Assembly: GCA_963817465.1 (NCBI GenBank)
Contig: CAWFOP010000020.1
Location: 372,001 to 436,000 of the forward strand
Source: CAMPKL01 sp963817465
GTDB lineage: Bacteria; Acidobacteriota; Terriglobia; Bryobacterales; UBA6623
Direction: 5' to 3'
DNA length: 64,000 nt
Part shown: positions 54,912 through 64,000 of the stretch, piece after piece
Layout: every line of letters starts with the position of its first letter
Position numbering within the stretch: position 1 is the first letter of the stretch
Notes under the pieces: generated by a model
Seen by the model: only the letters and a program-made list of their open reading frames with translations
Told to the model about the DNA's origin: nothing
Database searches by the model: none
Made by a program: the position numbers and the translations under genes

Positions 54912-56324
54912 ATGCCCCGTTGGATGTTCGCGCCGGCTCTGTTGCTCGCCTTTGCGGCTAGCCTTTGGGGCCAAGCCGAATACCGCGTCTACAAGGAGCA
55001 CCCCCGCATCTGGCTCGACGAGGGCCGCCTCAAGCGTCTGACGCGCGACGCAGAGCGCAACACCGTCCGCTGGCAGCGTCTCCAGCAGCTTGTCGCCGAC
55101 GATCAAACCGAAGAGCGCATCCTCGCTCTCGCGCTGACATATCGCGCCGGAGGCGTCGAGGCTGCCGGTCGCGAAGCGGTTGAGCTGGCGCTCACCAGCG
55201 CCGGCGATCTGCGCCAACGCGCGCTCGTCTACGATTGGTGTCAGCCGCTGCTCGACGAGCGACAGCGGGAAAAGCTGCTCAATTTCCTCATCGAGGGCAT
55301 CCGCGACGCGCAGCAACGCTCCGGCCTCGATGTCGCGGCGGTGCGCGATGGGATGCTTGCGGCGATCGCCGCCTCAGGCGACTGGGACGGCGCGGAAGCC
55401 GCGATTCACTCGTTCTTCGAGAAAAAATGGCGAGGCGAGTTGCTGCCCGCGTTGCAGGCGGACGACCTGACGCGCGAAGGGGCGAACTTGATCGCGCTGC
55501 TCGAGATGACGCACGCCGTCCGCGACAACTTCGAGCAGAACCTGTGGACCGAAGCGCCGGCGGCGTTCGAGAGCTTTACGCTGCCGCGCATCCTTAGTTA
55601 TACGTCCGAGACCATCCAATCGCCCGAAGGTGAGCTGCGTCTGTCCGTGCTGATGCCCAAAGACGCCGCCGACCGTGCTCGCGAAGCCGCTCTCTGGCGT
55701 ATCGCCGAGATGCTCGCCGTCGCCTACGACCCGTCCGCGCGGGACGTCCAGTTCCTGCAAGGCTGGCTGCGCAACGACGCCTATACGCTGCAAGGCCCGC
55801 TCGGAGCCCTCTACGAATTCCTCTGGGTCAACCCATATTTGCCGGGTCTGAGCCCCACATCAGGCCCGAAGATCGCCTACGACCAAACGCACAGCCGCAT
55901 CTTCGCGCGCAAAGGGTGGGAGGAATCCGACTTGTGGATCGGCTACTACGACGGCAAGCTGCACCTGCGCTCCGACGGCGAGCAGCACATCATCGAGCCG
56001 CGCGACCAGCAGGCGCCCCTTGTCTTTGGGTCCTCCGCGGTCTTGCTCGGCGAAGGCGACGCCAAATACCAGGTCAAAGTCGAAGACGACCGCGGCGCCT
56101 ATCCGAGCTTCCTCTACCTGGTCGGTCTCGATCCCGCTCGCCGCTATCAAGTGCGCCTCAATAAAGACGACTGGACCGAGCACGACGCGACGAACGGCGG
56201 CGTGATCGCCGTGCGCAACGCCGGCAGCGACGGCGAAGCGTTTCTGGATCTTACGAAGCCTGTGCGGCTCCAAATCCGCGACGCCGGCGCTCGCTCGAAC
56301 AGTCGGTCGACCCTCGGGAAATGA
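54912..56324 (+). CDS. Secreted heparinase II/III-like or alginate-lyase-like protein
   Basis: 470 residues with a signal peptide (LLLAFAASLWGQ). N-terminal helices RIWLDEGRLKRLTRDAERN and WQRLQQLV resemble the alpha-toroid of polysaccharide lyases; the C-terminal 170 residues are beta-rich (LWIGYYDGKLHLRSDGEQH), as in heparinase II/III-like proteins. Catalytic residues cannot be named with confidence, so substrate and activity are uncertain. It starts 53 bases after the transpeptidase gene. Confidence 0.5.
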   Translation: MPRWMFAPALLLAFAASLWGQAEYRVYKEHPRIWLDEGRLKRLTRDAERNTVRWQRLQQLVADDQTEERILALALTYRAGGVEAAGREAVELALTSAGDLRQRALVYDWCQPLLDERQREKLLNFLIEGIRDAQQRSGLDVAAVRDGMLAAIAASGDWDGAEAAIHSFFEKKWRGELLPALQADDLTREGANLIALLEMTHAVRDNFEQNLWTEAPAAFESFTLPRILSYTSETIQSPEGELRLSVLMPKDAADRAREAALWRIAEMLAVAYDPSARDVQFLQGWLRNDAYTLQGPLGALYEFLWVNPYLPGLSPTSGPKIAYDQTHSRIFARKGWEESDLWIGYYDGKLHLRSDGEQHIIEPRDQQAPLVFGSSAVLLGEGDAKYQVKVEDDRGAYPSFLYLVGLDPARRYQVRLNKDDWTEHDATNGGVIAVRNAGSDGEAFLDLTKPVRLQIRDAGARSNSRSTLGK

Positions 56325-56337
56325 GCTTCGCCTGCCG

Positions 56338-56775
56338 TTATTCGGAGGCTCTGATTTCCACCAACTCGATCTCGAACGTGAGGTCCTTGCCCGCCAAAGG
56401 GTGGTTTGCGTCGAGCGTCACCGTCTCGTCGCCGATCTTCGCGACCTGCACGCGCATGGCCTGGCCGTTGGGAGCTTGCACTTGTAGGAACTTGCCGACC
56501 TCGAGCGTGATGCTGTCGGGCACGTCCGCGCGGCGAACCTGCATCTGGAGATCGTCGCGGCGCTGGCCGTAGGCTTGGTCGCAGGGGACTTTCTCGGTAG
56601 CGGTCTGGCCTTCTTCCATGCCGGTGACCGCGTTCTCGAAGCCCGGTACGACCACGCCGGCGCCCAGCTCGAACTCGAGCGGCTGTCCCTTGCGCGACGA
56701 ATCGAACACGCTGCCGTCTTCCAGCTTTCCGGTGTAGTGGACGGCGACCTTATCGCCTGATTTTGCTTTTCCCAT
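56338..56775 (-). CDS. slyD: SlyD-like FKBP-type peptidyl-prolyl isomerase
   Basis: 145 residues. FKBP domain (GDKVAVHYTGKLEDGSVFDS, VVPGFENAVTGMEEGQ) with an inserted flap region and end (NHPLAGKDLTFEIELVEI) as in SlyD/FkpB types. The His-rich tail of E. coli SlyD is absent. It speeds proline isomerisation during folding in the cytosol. It begins 12 bases after the cysS stop, so both are likely in one transcript. Confidence 0.9.
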   Translation of the reverse strand: MGKAKSGDKVAVHYTGKLEDGSVFDSSRKGQPLEFELGAGVVVPGFENAVTGMEEGQTATEKVPCDQAYGQRRDDLQMQVRRADVPDSITLEVGKFLQVQAPNGQAMRVQVAKIGDETVTLDANHPLAGKDLTFEIELVEIRASE

Positions 56776-56787
56776 TCGTTCTACCTC

Positions 56788-58190
56788 CTATTCGGCGTAA
56801 TGCCAGCTTGTACCGCCGCGGCCGTCTTCGAGGATGACGCCGGCCTCGATCAGATCGGTGCGGATCTTGTCGGCGAGTGCGAAATCCTTGTTGCGCCTTG
56901 CTGCGGTGCGCTGGGCGATGAGTTTCTCGATTTCGTCGGCGGCTATCTTGCCGTCTTGCTCGGAGTGGAGCACGTCGAAAATCGAGTCGAACAGATCGAG
57001 CACGCGGCGGGCGTCAGTCGCGTTGTCGGCCTGAAACTGAGCGGTATCGATCTTAGTATTGACATCCCGGATGTACTCGAAGACCGCGGCCAGGGCCTGG
57101 GCGGTGTTCAAGTCGTCATCCATGGCCGCCTCGAACTCGCGGATCGCCTGCTCGGAGCGCGCGACGATCTCGGGGTTGGAGCCTGACGGGAGGCTTTCCG
57201 TGTCGAGGCGGCGGCTGAAATTGCGCAGGCGCTCGATGGCGGCTTGCGCGCCCTTGAGGCCGTCCATCGTGAAGTTCAGTTGCTTGCGGTGCGGCGTGGC
57301 CGTCGAGCAAGATAGCGAATCGCCTCGGCGCTATAGCCCCGATCGAGCAGATCGCGCAGGGTGTAGAAGTTGCCGAGCGACTTCGACATCTTCTGGCCTT
57401 CGACGAGCAAATGCTCGGAGTGGACCCAGAACCGCACGAAGGGCTTGCCCGTGGCCGATTCCGACTGCGCGATCTCGTTCTCGTGATGCGGAAACGCCAG
57501 ATCGACGCCGCCGGTGTGGATGTCGAACGTTTCGCCCAACTCGGCCATGCCCATGGCGGAGCACTCGATGTGCCAGCCGGGGCGGCCCGGGCCGAAGGGA
57601 CTGTCCCAGGCGGGCTCGCCGGGGCGGGCGGCTTTCCACAGGGCGAAGTCGCGGGCGTCGTCTTTCTCGTATTCGTCCTGGTCGACGCGGGCGCCGGCCT
57701 TGATGCCCTTGGCGTCGATGCGCGACAGCTTGCCATAGTCGGGGAACGATGCGATGCGGAAGTAAGTCGTGCCGTCGCTCGCGTACGTGTGACCGTGTTC
57801 GGCGATGCGCTCGATGAGCTTGACCATCTGCGGGATGTACTCGGTGGCCGGCGTGATCTTTTCCGGCGTCTCGAGACGCAGCTTGGCGCAGTCTTCCTCG
57901 AACGCCTTGCGGTATTGCGCGGTGTACTCGTAGATTGTCTTGCCGGCTTCGCCCGCGCTCTTGATGATCTTATCGTCCACGTCAGTGATGTTCATGACGT
58001 GGCGCAGCTTAAAGCCGCGATGGCGCAGGTAGCGGCGCAGGATGTCCTGAAAGGCGAAGGTCCTCAGGTTGCCGATGTGGACGTAGTTGTAGACGGTCGG
58101 TCCGCACGAATACATACGAACCGTGTCGCCGTCGGCGGGGTGAAACTCTTCGAGCCGGCGGGTGAGGGTGTTATAAAGCTGAAACGCCAT
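56788..58190 (-). CDS. cysS: Cysteinyl-tRNA synthetase (frameshifted in this sequence)
   Basis: The N-terminal part has the zinc Cys in MYSCGPTVYNYVHIGNLRTF (HIGH motif) and KMSKSLGNFYTLRD; the second half, KGAQAAIERLRNFSRRLDT and DDDLNTAQALAAVFEYIRDV, includes the DALR domain. Between about 57,295 and 57,310 two single-base insertions break the frame; removing them gives RYLLDATPHRKQLNFTMDGL. The joined product is about 466 residues, normal. CysRS is normally essential and single-copy, so sequencing error is far more likely than loss of function. Confidence 0.93.
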
Positions 58191-58300
58191 TTTTCGGGGG
58201 CGAAACCACCAGTTTAACCCGGCCTCTCGAGGCGAGCGCGCGAGCGCAAAAGCAGCCGCTCCGTTACGCCGCTACGCCGCTGGTTCGCGCTAGCGCTGGA

Positions 58301-58319
58301 CGGGAAGTTTCGTTTCCCG
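58301..58319. other. Inverted repeat in the cysS upstream gap
   Basis: CGGGAA and TTCCCG form a 6-base inverted repeat with a 7-base loop in the 216-base gap between the cysS start and the next stop. It could be a leader or terminator stem; no other feature is seen in the gap. Confidence 0.3.
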
Positions 58320-58406
58320 GCTCGTCCTGACCGAGCATCTCGAAGGTGAGCGTCGGATCGCCGTGTTCCAGGGGCGCGTATCGGCGATTTGCGGCGATCC
58401 GACCGC

Positions 58407-59465
58407 TCAGGGAGCGGAATTCCCGCCGTCCTTGAACTCCACCGGCTCGTCTTCGAGGCCGTAGACGCGGATGACCCCTTGCTTTTGTTTCGGCTCGCGC
58501 GAAGCGGCCGGCGGCGCCGCGCCGGCTGACTTCGACGGTTGGGAAGAAGCGGTCTGTGTGGCGTGAAACGCCTGCGCCAGAGAAGCTTCGGGGACGTGCA
58601 GCGAGGCCAAGACGCTGTCCCCGCGAACTTCCATCGACAAGCCGCGGAGAACCTTCACGGTCTCGGGATTGCTGTCCGCGCCAGCGGCGACTATCAGAAG
58701 CAAGCCTTGCGCCAGGTCATGGAGCTGCTGCGCCTTGCCTGCGTTTTGGGCGCGCACCGCGAGGCTGAGCTCGGCGTCGCCGCTGACGGTGAGTCCGAAT
58801 GCGACGGCTTCCACTCCTTCCGCCGCCGCCGCAAGCCCTGGAGGCGCGCCGGCCGCGGGAACTTCGAAGGGGCCCCGGGCGGCCAGCCATAGCTGATTTC
58901 CGCTCAGATCTGAGCCCCAGCCCTGAAGGTCGCCGGCGAGGCTGGAGGAGGCGCTTGCCGCACGGCGGTCCACAACTCCGCGGACTTGGTCGGGCTTGCC
59001 GAGCGCGGCGTAGCGATCGTCGAGCTTTACGAAGGCGCCGGGCTCGCCGTCGACGACGGTGCGGTGCAACTGGAAGCCGCGGTAGTCGGAGGTTTCGCAG
59101 CCGTTTTGGCACAGCGCGGCGACCAGCGCCGGGTCGGAGAAGTCCCCGCGGGCCAGAATGAGCCCCTCGCGAGCGTCGTCGCCGGGATCCGCGCGGCCGA
59201 CGATGAGGATTTCCTCGAGCTTCTCGGCAGGGTTCGCTCCCAGCGCCTCGAACAGCATCGACAACTCGGGCTTCTTCTTTTCGCCCTCGGCCAGCATCTT
59301 CCGGATCAGCGGAGAGGCGGCCAGGCCGCGGACGTCAATGCCGACGACGAAGTTGACGTCGGGGTCGGCGAGCGCAAGCAGCGTGGGATCGGCGGCGGCG
59401 CGTGCGGGTGGGCCCAGGCAGGTCAGCACGGCGACGGCGACGGCTGCGCGGATCGAGTTCGTCAT
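58407..59465 (-). CDS. Secreted acidobacterial protein, unknown
   Basis: 352 residues with a signal peptide (AAVAVAVLTCLGPPARAAA). The mature part contains LLALADPDVNFVVGIDVRGL and LEEILIVGRADPGDDAREGL, with a Ser/Pro-rich linker and Lys/Gln-rich end. Several Acidobacteria carry similar 'hypothetical' secreted proteins. No domain is recognised. It runs toward the cysS gene and is divergent from efp. Confidence 0.6.
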   Translation of the reverse strand: MTNSIRAAVAVAVLTCLGPPARAAADPTLLALADPDVNFVVGIDVRGLAASPLIRKMLAEGEKKKPELSMLFEALGANPAEKLEEILIVGRADPGDDAREGLILARGDFSDPALVAALCQNGCETSDYRGFQLHRTVVDGEPGAFVKLDDRYAALGKPDQVRGVVDRRAASASSSLAGDLQGWGSDLSGNQLWLAARGPFEVPAAGAPPGLAAAAEGVEAVAFGLTVSGDAELSLAVRAQNAGKAQQLHDLAQGLLLIVAAGADSNPETVKVLRGLSMEVRGDSVLASLHVPEASLAQAFHATQTASSQPSKSAGAAPPAASREPKQKQGVIRVYGLEDEPVEFKDGGNSAP

Positions 59466-59560
59466 GAGTTCTCCTTCATTAGATCGTAGGGTCCGGCGGG
59501 CGAGGCTTGAATGGGAGAAAAGCCCTAGCGCGCCAAATTCGAGGCGAGCTCGAGGGTTGA

Positions 59561-59594
59561 TACAATGAAGGTTTCCGCCGGCGTCCGACCGGCG
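59561..59594 (+). promoter_or_regulatory. Possible efp promoter and leader hairpin
   Basis: A TACAAT hexamer (59561-59566) could be the -10 box of efp, with only a weak -35. Downstream, CGCCGG (59576-59581) and CCGGCG (59589-59594) form a 6-base leader stem, 34 bases before the TTG start. Low confidence. Confidence 0.35.
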
Positions 59595-59628
59595 TGTTTC
59601 TCCGTTTATACATTCGAGGAATACGGTT

Positions 59629-60189
59629 TTGATTCAAGCGACCCAACTCCGTGCCGGCAACCTCATCAAGTTCCGCGACGAGTTGCATGCCGTGCACAAG
59701 ACCGAGCACCGCACACCCGGTAATCTGCGCGGGTTCGTGCGCGCCTGGCTGCGCAATCAGCGCACTGGTGCGATGTTCGACCATCGCTTCTCCTCGGAAG
59801 ACATGGTGGAAAAGGTGGCGCTCGAGTCGCACCAGATGGAGTACCTGTACTCCGACGGAGCCGATTTTCACTTCATGAACACCGAGACGTACGAGCAAAA
59901 TACGATCTCAGCCGAACAGCTCGGCGATACGGTCAACTATCTGCTTCCGAATACCGCCGTTTCGGTCCAGTTTTACGAAGGCCTGCCGCTGAACGTCGAT
60001 ATTCCGGCGTCGGTGGACCTGGAAGTGATCGAAACAGAGCCGGGCATCAAGGGCGCGACAGTGACCAACGTGACCAAGCCCGCCAAGACGGAAACCGGGC
60101 TGATCGTCCAGGTGCCTCCGTTCATCAAGGAGGGCGAAAAGATCCGGGTAAATACGGCCGACGGCAGCTACCAAGGACGGGCCAACTAG
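59629..60189 (+). CDS. efp: Elongation factor P (variant tip)
   Basis: 186 residues from a TTG with GAGG upstream. Three beta-barrel domains as in EF-P, ending KEGEKIRVNTADG. EF-P binds stalled ribosomes and promotes peptide bonds at polyproline. The tip loop of domain I reads HRTPGNLRGFVR: the usual position of the modified lysine (K34 in E. coli) aligns to Asn, with an Arg two residues on. This EF-P subtype occurs in Acidobacteria and some other phyla. Likely single-gene unit ahead of the tRNA cluster. Confidence 0.94.
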   Translation: MIQATQLRAGNLIKFRDELHAVHKTEHRTPGNLRGFVRAWLRNQRTGAMFDHRFSSEDMVEKVALESHQMEYLYSDGADFHFMNTETYEQNTISAEQLGDTVNYLLPNTAVSVQFYEGLPLNVDIPASVDLEVIETEPGIKGATVTNVTKPAKTETGLIVQVPPFIKEGEKIRVNTADGSYQGRAN

Positions 60190-60204
60190 CGGAATCCGAA
60201 GCGC

Positions 60205-60234
60205 TTGCTTGGGTCGGCGCGACTCAGGTATTCT
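60205..60234 (+). promoter_or_regulatory. Promoter of the tRNA-tuf operon
   Basis: A -35-like TTGCTT (60205-60210) and -10-like TATTCT (60229-60234) with an 18-base spacer stand 14 bases before the first tRNA. This fits a strong stable-RNA promoter that also serves tuf. Confidence 0.6.
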
Positions 60235-60248
60235 AAGAGGGTCTGTGC

Positions 60249-60324
<76 letters not shown>

Positions 60325-60373
60325 TCTTCGAGAGGCGACGCTGGGACAAAGCCAGCGGTGAGCGGCGATTCGG

Positions 60374-60448
60374 GCGGGAGTAACTCAAAGGTAGAGTCAC
60401 AGCCTTCCAAGCTGTTGGTTGCGGGTTCGAGTCCCGTCTCCCGCTCCA
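60374..60448 (+). tRNA. tRNA-Gly (anticodon TCC)
   Basis: 75 bases with encoded CCA. Acceptor GCGGGAG/CTCCCGC, anticodon loop CTTCCAA reads UCC (Gly GGA). Confidence 0.96.
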
Positions 60449-60500
60449 ACCGCATGCTGTTGTGCGCCCGGCGAAGATAGCGAGTCGCATCCGCAAACGC

Positions 60501-60576
<76 letters not shown>

Positions 60577-60690
60577 GTATCCGGCGAGCGGCCGGCGCGG
60601 GCGGACAGAGACGAGGAAGGATTTTCGCGGGGCGAGGCCTGGGTCGAGCCCCGGTTTTTTGGGCTTAGAGAAGAGTTTGACGACAAGTAC

Positions 60691-60777
60691 GGACGGGTAG
60701 CCAAGCGGCCAACGGCATCAGACTGTAAATCTGACGGGCTATGCCCTACGAAGGTTCGAATCCTTCCCCGTCCACCA
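60691..60777 (+). tRNA. tRNA-Tyr (anticodon GTA)
   Basis: 87 bases including CCA. Acceptor GGACGGG/CCCGTCC, long variable arm of class II, anticodon loop CTGTAAA reads GUA (Tyr). It is the last tRNA before tuf. Together the order Thr-Gly-Thr-Tyr-tuf is close to E. coli thrU-tyrU-glyT-thrT-tufB, with Tyr moved last. Confidence 0.96.
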
Positions 60778-60826
60778 CTTTGACCGCACCGGAAGTACGC
60801 AACCAGCAAAGGAAGGCAGGAGCGAA

Positions 60827-62014
<1,188 letters not shown>

Positions 62015-62063
62015 TAGTGAAATAGTAAAGGAAAGCGCGCGTTTCGGAGGTAGCTAAACCGCC

Positions 62064-62216
62064 ATGGCCAGGGAAATCATCACGTTGCAGTGCACCGAGA
62101 CGAAGGATAAGAACTATACTACGACTAAGAACAAGAAGAAGACGCCCGGTCGGCTGGAGTTGATGAAGTACTCTCCGCGCCTGCGTCGACATACGCTTCA
62201 CCGCGAAACAAAATAA
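62064..62216 (+). CDS. rpmG: Ribosomal protein L33
   Basis: 50 residues, not in the longer predicted set. Reads MAREIITLQCTETKDKNYTT, then KNKKKTPGRLELMKYSPRLR. L33 usually exists as a zinc-binding form with four Cys or a Cys-free form. Here only one of the four positions (Cys10) is kept, so it is the zinc-independent type in a partly Cys-bearing sequence. The start follows GGAGG by 12 bases. Confidence 0.93.
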   Translation: MAREIITLQCTETKDKNYTTTKNKKKTPGRLELMKYSPRLRRHTLHRETK

Positions 62217-62275
62217 GCAGGGCGGTTCGGGCCGAGGTTCTTCAGAGAGCATTGGGCGGAGCCGCAAAGCCCTGT

Positions 62276-62349
62276 AGGGGCGTCGGTTAACGGTAAACCA
62301 GCGGTCTCCAAAACCGCCAATGGGGGTTCGATTCCCTCCGCCCCTGCCA
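62276..62349 (+). tRNA. tRNA-Trp (anticodon CCA)
   Basis: 74 bases with encoded CCA. Acceptor AGGGGCG/CGCCCCT, anticodon loop TCTCCAAA reads CCA (Trp UGG). Its place between rpmG and secE is conserved in bacteria. Confidence 0.95.
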
Positions 62350-62432
62350 CCGTGGCTACAAGCGAGGCGGTCTGGTTGGTCCTCTGTGCGAAGGGGCGCG
62401 TGAGTGCGCGTCCGAACGGTTGATAAACGAAG

Positions 62433-62714
62433 ATGGCAGCTGGAACAAAACAATTGGCCGGCGGGAAGAAGGCGGCGAAAGGCGGCGCGTCGGGCGGGTT
62501 GTCGACCATCGCGAGTTGGCCCGCGCGGTTGAGCGCGTACGTCGAGGAGGTCAAGCGCGAAATGCGCTTGGTGACCTGGCCGAACCGCGAACAGGTGCAG
62601 GCGACCACCGTGGTGGTCATCATTACGGTGTTCATCTTCGGCGTTTATTTCGGAGTTGTGGATTACCTGCTGACTCTGGGGCAGACGCGGCTCTATCAAT
62701 ACTTCTCGCGGTAG
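62433..62714 (+). CDS. secE: Preprotein translocase subunit SecE
   Basis: 93 residues. Basic N-terminus with repeats of Lys/Gly (GGKKAAKGGASGG), amphipathic EEVKREMRLVTWPNREQV, then one membrane helix (TTVVVIITVFIFGVYFGVV). It clamps the SecYEG channel. It precedes nusG as usual, but 28 bases lie between it and an acidic frame. Confidence 0.93.
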   Translation: MAAGTKQLAGGKKAAKGGASGGLSTIASWPARLSAYVEEVKREMRLVTWPNREQVQATTVVVIITVFIFGVYFGVVDYLLTLGQTRLYQYFSR

Positions 62715-62742
62715 GCGAAAACAGAGGCGCAAGGCAGCGAAC

Positions 62743-63105
62743 GTGAGCGAATTTGAGCACAAAGTCGATCCGGCGACGACCCCGGCCGAAGGCGAGGGGA
62801 CGGCGGACGGCGTGACTCCCGTCCTGGACGCGGCGGCGGGTCAAGCCGAAGACGCGAAACCCGACTCGGAAGTCGACCCAGAGCCGGTCGAGGGCGAAAA
62901 CGGCTCCGCCGAGCTTGCCTCCGCGCCGGACGAGCAAGCGCCGGCGGAGGAAGAATCCCCCGCACAGGATCAAGCCCAGGAGCCGGACGCGGCGGACAAT
63001 GCGGCAGTGGACAGTGAAGCGGTAGACGGTGAAGTCGCCGAGGAAGAATCCGAAGAGCCGGCCGCGGCCGACAGTGCGGCAGTGGACGGTGAAGGCTGCG
63101 GATAG
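62743..63105 (+). CDS. Acidic low-complexity N-terminal extension of NusG (separate frame)
   Basis: 120 codons: MSEFEHKVDPATTPAEGEG followed by Glu/Asp/Ala/Pro-rich sequence and imperfect repeats (AAVDSEAVDGE, AAVDGEG) before a stop at 63105. One base out of frame, the sequence continues AADSEAAEEDEAPGVPGMDW into NusG. Removing one base would give a single 310-residue protein, an acidic tail plus NusG. The DNA here contains near-identical 24-base copies (62995-63018 and 63070-63093), prone to slippage. It is either an error or a true break in a poorly constrained tail. Confidence 0.6.
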   Translation: MSEFEHKVDPATTPAEGEGTADGVTPVLDAAAGQAEDAKPDSEVDPEPVEGENGSAELASAPDEQAPAEEESPAQDQAQEPDAADNAAVDSEAVDGEVAEEESEEPAAADSAAVDGEGCG

Positions 63106-63145
63106 TGAAGCTGCGGAAGAAGACGAGGCTCCCGGCGTACCCGGG

Positions 63146-63673
63146 ATGGACTGGTACATCATCCACACCTACTCGGGATTTGAAAACAAGGTGCGCGAGA
63201 GTCTGCGCACCCGGGCCGACGCCTTCGGCTACGGCGACCGTGTCGGGGAAGTGTTGATTCCGACCGAAGATGTGGTGGAGCTCCGCGCCGGCAAGCGCGT
63301 GACGACCAAGCGTCTGCTCTACCCCGGCTACGTGCTGGTGCAGCTCGACCTCGACGACGAGCTGTGGCACGTGGTCAAGAATACGCCTCGCGTGACCGGC
63401 TTTGTCGGCGGCGGGCAGAAGCCGAATCCGCTCAGCGCGGATGAAGTGAACCAGATTTTGTACCGCCAGACGGCGGCGGCCGAGCGGCCGCGCCCGAAGA
63501 TGACGTTCGAGCGCAACGACAGCGTGAAGATCATCGACGGGCCGTTCGCCAACTTCACAGGTACTGTGGAAGAGGTCAACGAGGACCGCTCCACCCTCAA
63601 GGTGATGGTGACGATTTTCGGCCGCGGTACGCCGGTGGAGCTCGAGTACTTCCAGGTAGAGAAAGAGGGATAA
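63146..63673 (+). CDS. nusG: Transcription termination/antitermination factor NusG
   Basis: 175 residues from the ATG at 63146. NGN domain (DWYIIHTYSGFENKVRESL) with RNAP contacts and C-terminal KOW domain (NDSVKIIDGPFANFTGTVEE). NusG joins RNA polymerase, Rho and the ribosome (NusE). It may be the C-terminal part of a longer protein with the preceding acidic stretch. rplK starts 6 bases after its stop. Confidence 0.95.
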   Translation: MDWYIIHTYSGFENKVRESLRTRADAFGYGDRVGEVLIPTEDVVELRAGKRVTTKRLLYPGYVLVQLDLDDELWHVVKNTPRVTGFVGGGQKPNPLSADEVNQILYRQTAAAERPRPKMTFERNDSVKIIDGPFANFTGTVEEVNEDRSTLKVMVTIFGRGTPVELEYFQVEKEG

Positions 63674-63679
63674 GCCGCC

Positions 63680-64000
63680 ATGGCGAAGAAGGTCAAAGGT
63701 CAGGTCAAGTTGCAGATCATGGCGGGGAAGGCGACGCCCGCTCCCCCCGTGGGTCCGGCGCTGGGTCAAGCCGGCATCAACATCATGGAGTTCTGCAAGG
63801 CGTTTAACGCGCGCACGCAGCAGCCTGAGTTGAACGGCTTGATTGTTCCGGTCGTGATTACGGTCTATCAGGACCGTTCCTACGACTTCATCACCAAGAC
63901 GCCGCCGGCCGCCGTGCTGATCAAGAAGGCGGCCAAGCTGGCCAAGGCGTCCGGCGAGCCGAACCGCAACAAGGTGGGCCGTTTGTCGCTGGCGCAGATC
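63680..64000 (+). CDS. rplK: Ribosomal protein L11 (3' end outside window)
   Basis: 107 codons visible. Begins MAKKVKGQVKLQIMAGKAT with PAPPVGPALGQAGINIMEF, the L11 N-terminal domain, and continues with KTPPAAVLIKKAAKLAK. L11 binds 23S rRNA at the GTPase centre. The gene is cut by the window end; L1, L10 and L7/L12 genes should follow. Confidence 0.97.
   Translation, partial: MAKKVKGQVKLQIMAGKATPAPPVGPALGQAGINIMEFCKAFNARTQQPELNGLIVPVVITVYQDRSYDFITKTPPAAVLIKKAAKLAKASGEPNRNKVGRLSLAQI

Overview
This 64 kb window looks like chromosome from an Acidobacteriota bacterium, most likely of the Bryobacterales/Solibacter group. This is inferred from gene content: a long ADOP-type MacB-like permease, a DUF1080 glycoside-hydrolase-like protein, DUF3604 and von Willebrand proteins, a PEP-CTERM protein, an elongation factor P with the tip sequence HRTPGNLRG, and Tat-exported oxidoreductases, all in high-GC DNA. 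No 16S rRNA is present, so the assignment rests on gene families. I see no prophage, insertion sequence or CRISPR array.

Layout. 1-5.7 kb: end of a DeoC-like gene, a GAF-GAF-PP2C phosphatase, an acetyltransferase, a coupled VWA/mutarotase-like pair and a sialidase. 5.7-6.5 kb: an indel-ridden PEP-CTERM gene. 6.6-11.6 kb: a three-gene rimK cassette (aspartoacylase-like, RimB-like protease, RimK ligase), then clpC. 11.8-22.4 kb: a stand-alone Cache sensor, DUF1080, a CDF transporter, a DHDPS-family aldolase coupled to a lipoprotein methyltransferase, a CocE-type hydrolase, an exported caspase-like protease followed by an outer-membrane barrel, and a DUF72 protein. 22.4-32.9 kb: small redox and signalling genes, including an unannotated 36-residue membrane peptide between two hairpins, a TetR gene with a clear self-operator, gltX, an orphan carbamoyltransferase, chrA, a diheme cytochrome, a DHH phosphoesterase and an HDOD protein. 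33-45 kb: an M24 peptidase, a second CDF transporter, exported MsrB, UbiD, the ADOP permease, tldD/tldE and a degenerate higBA module. 45.4-59.5 kb: PfpI, a seven-TM protein fused to a GH113-like hydrolase and coupled to a histidine kinase, DinB, DUF3604, a P-loop NTPase, an L,D-transpeptidase, a heparinase-like protein, slyD, cysS and a secreted protein. 59.6-64 kb: core translation/transcription block efp - tRNA-Thr/Gly/Thr/Tyr - tuf - rpmG - tRNA-Trp - secE - nusG - rplK.

Two themes stand out. First, many products are exported: Sec, Tat and lipoprotein signals occur even on families usually cytosolic (MsrB, TldD, a methyltransferase). Second, at least eight loci carry single-base frameshifts, including cysS, which is normally essential. 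Much of this is therefore probably sequencing or assembly error. The higB remnant is different, because it also lacks an internal block of about 40 codons.

No single locus proves a new system. The best leads are the 7TM-GH113/histidine-kinase pair, the exported caspase/beta-barrel pair, the hairpin-flanked small membrane peptide and the acidic extension in front of NusG.
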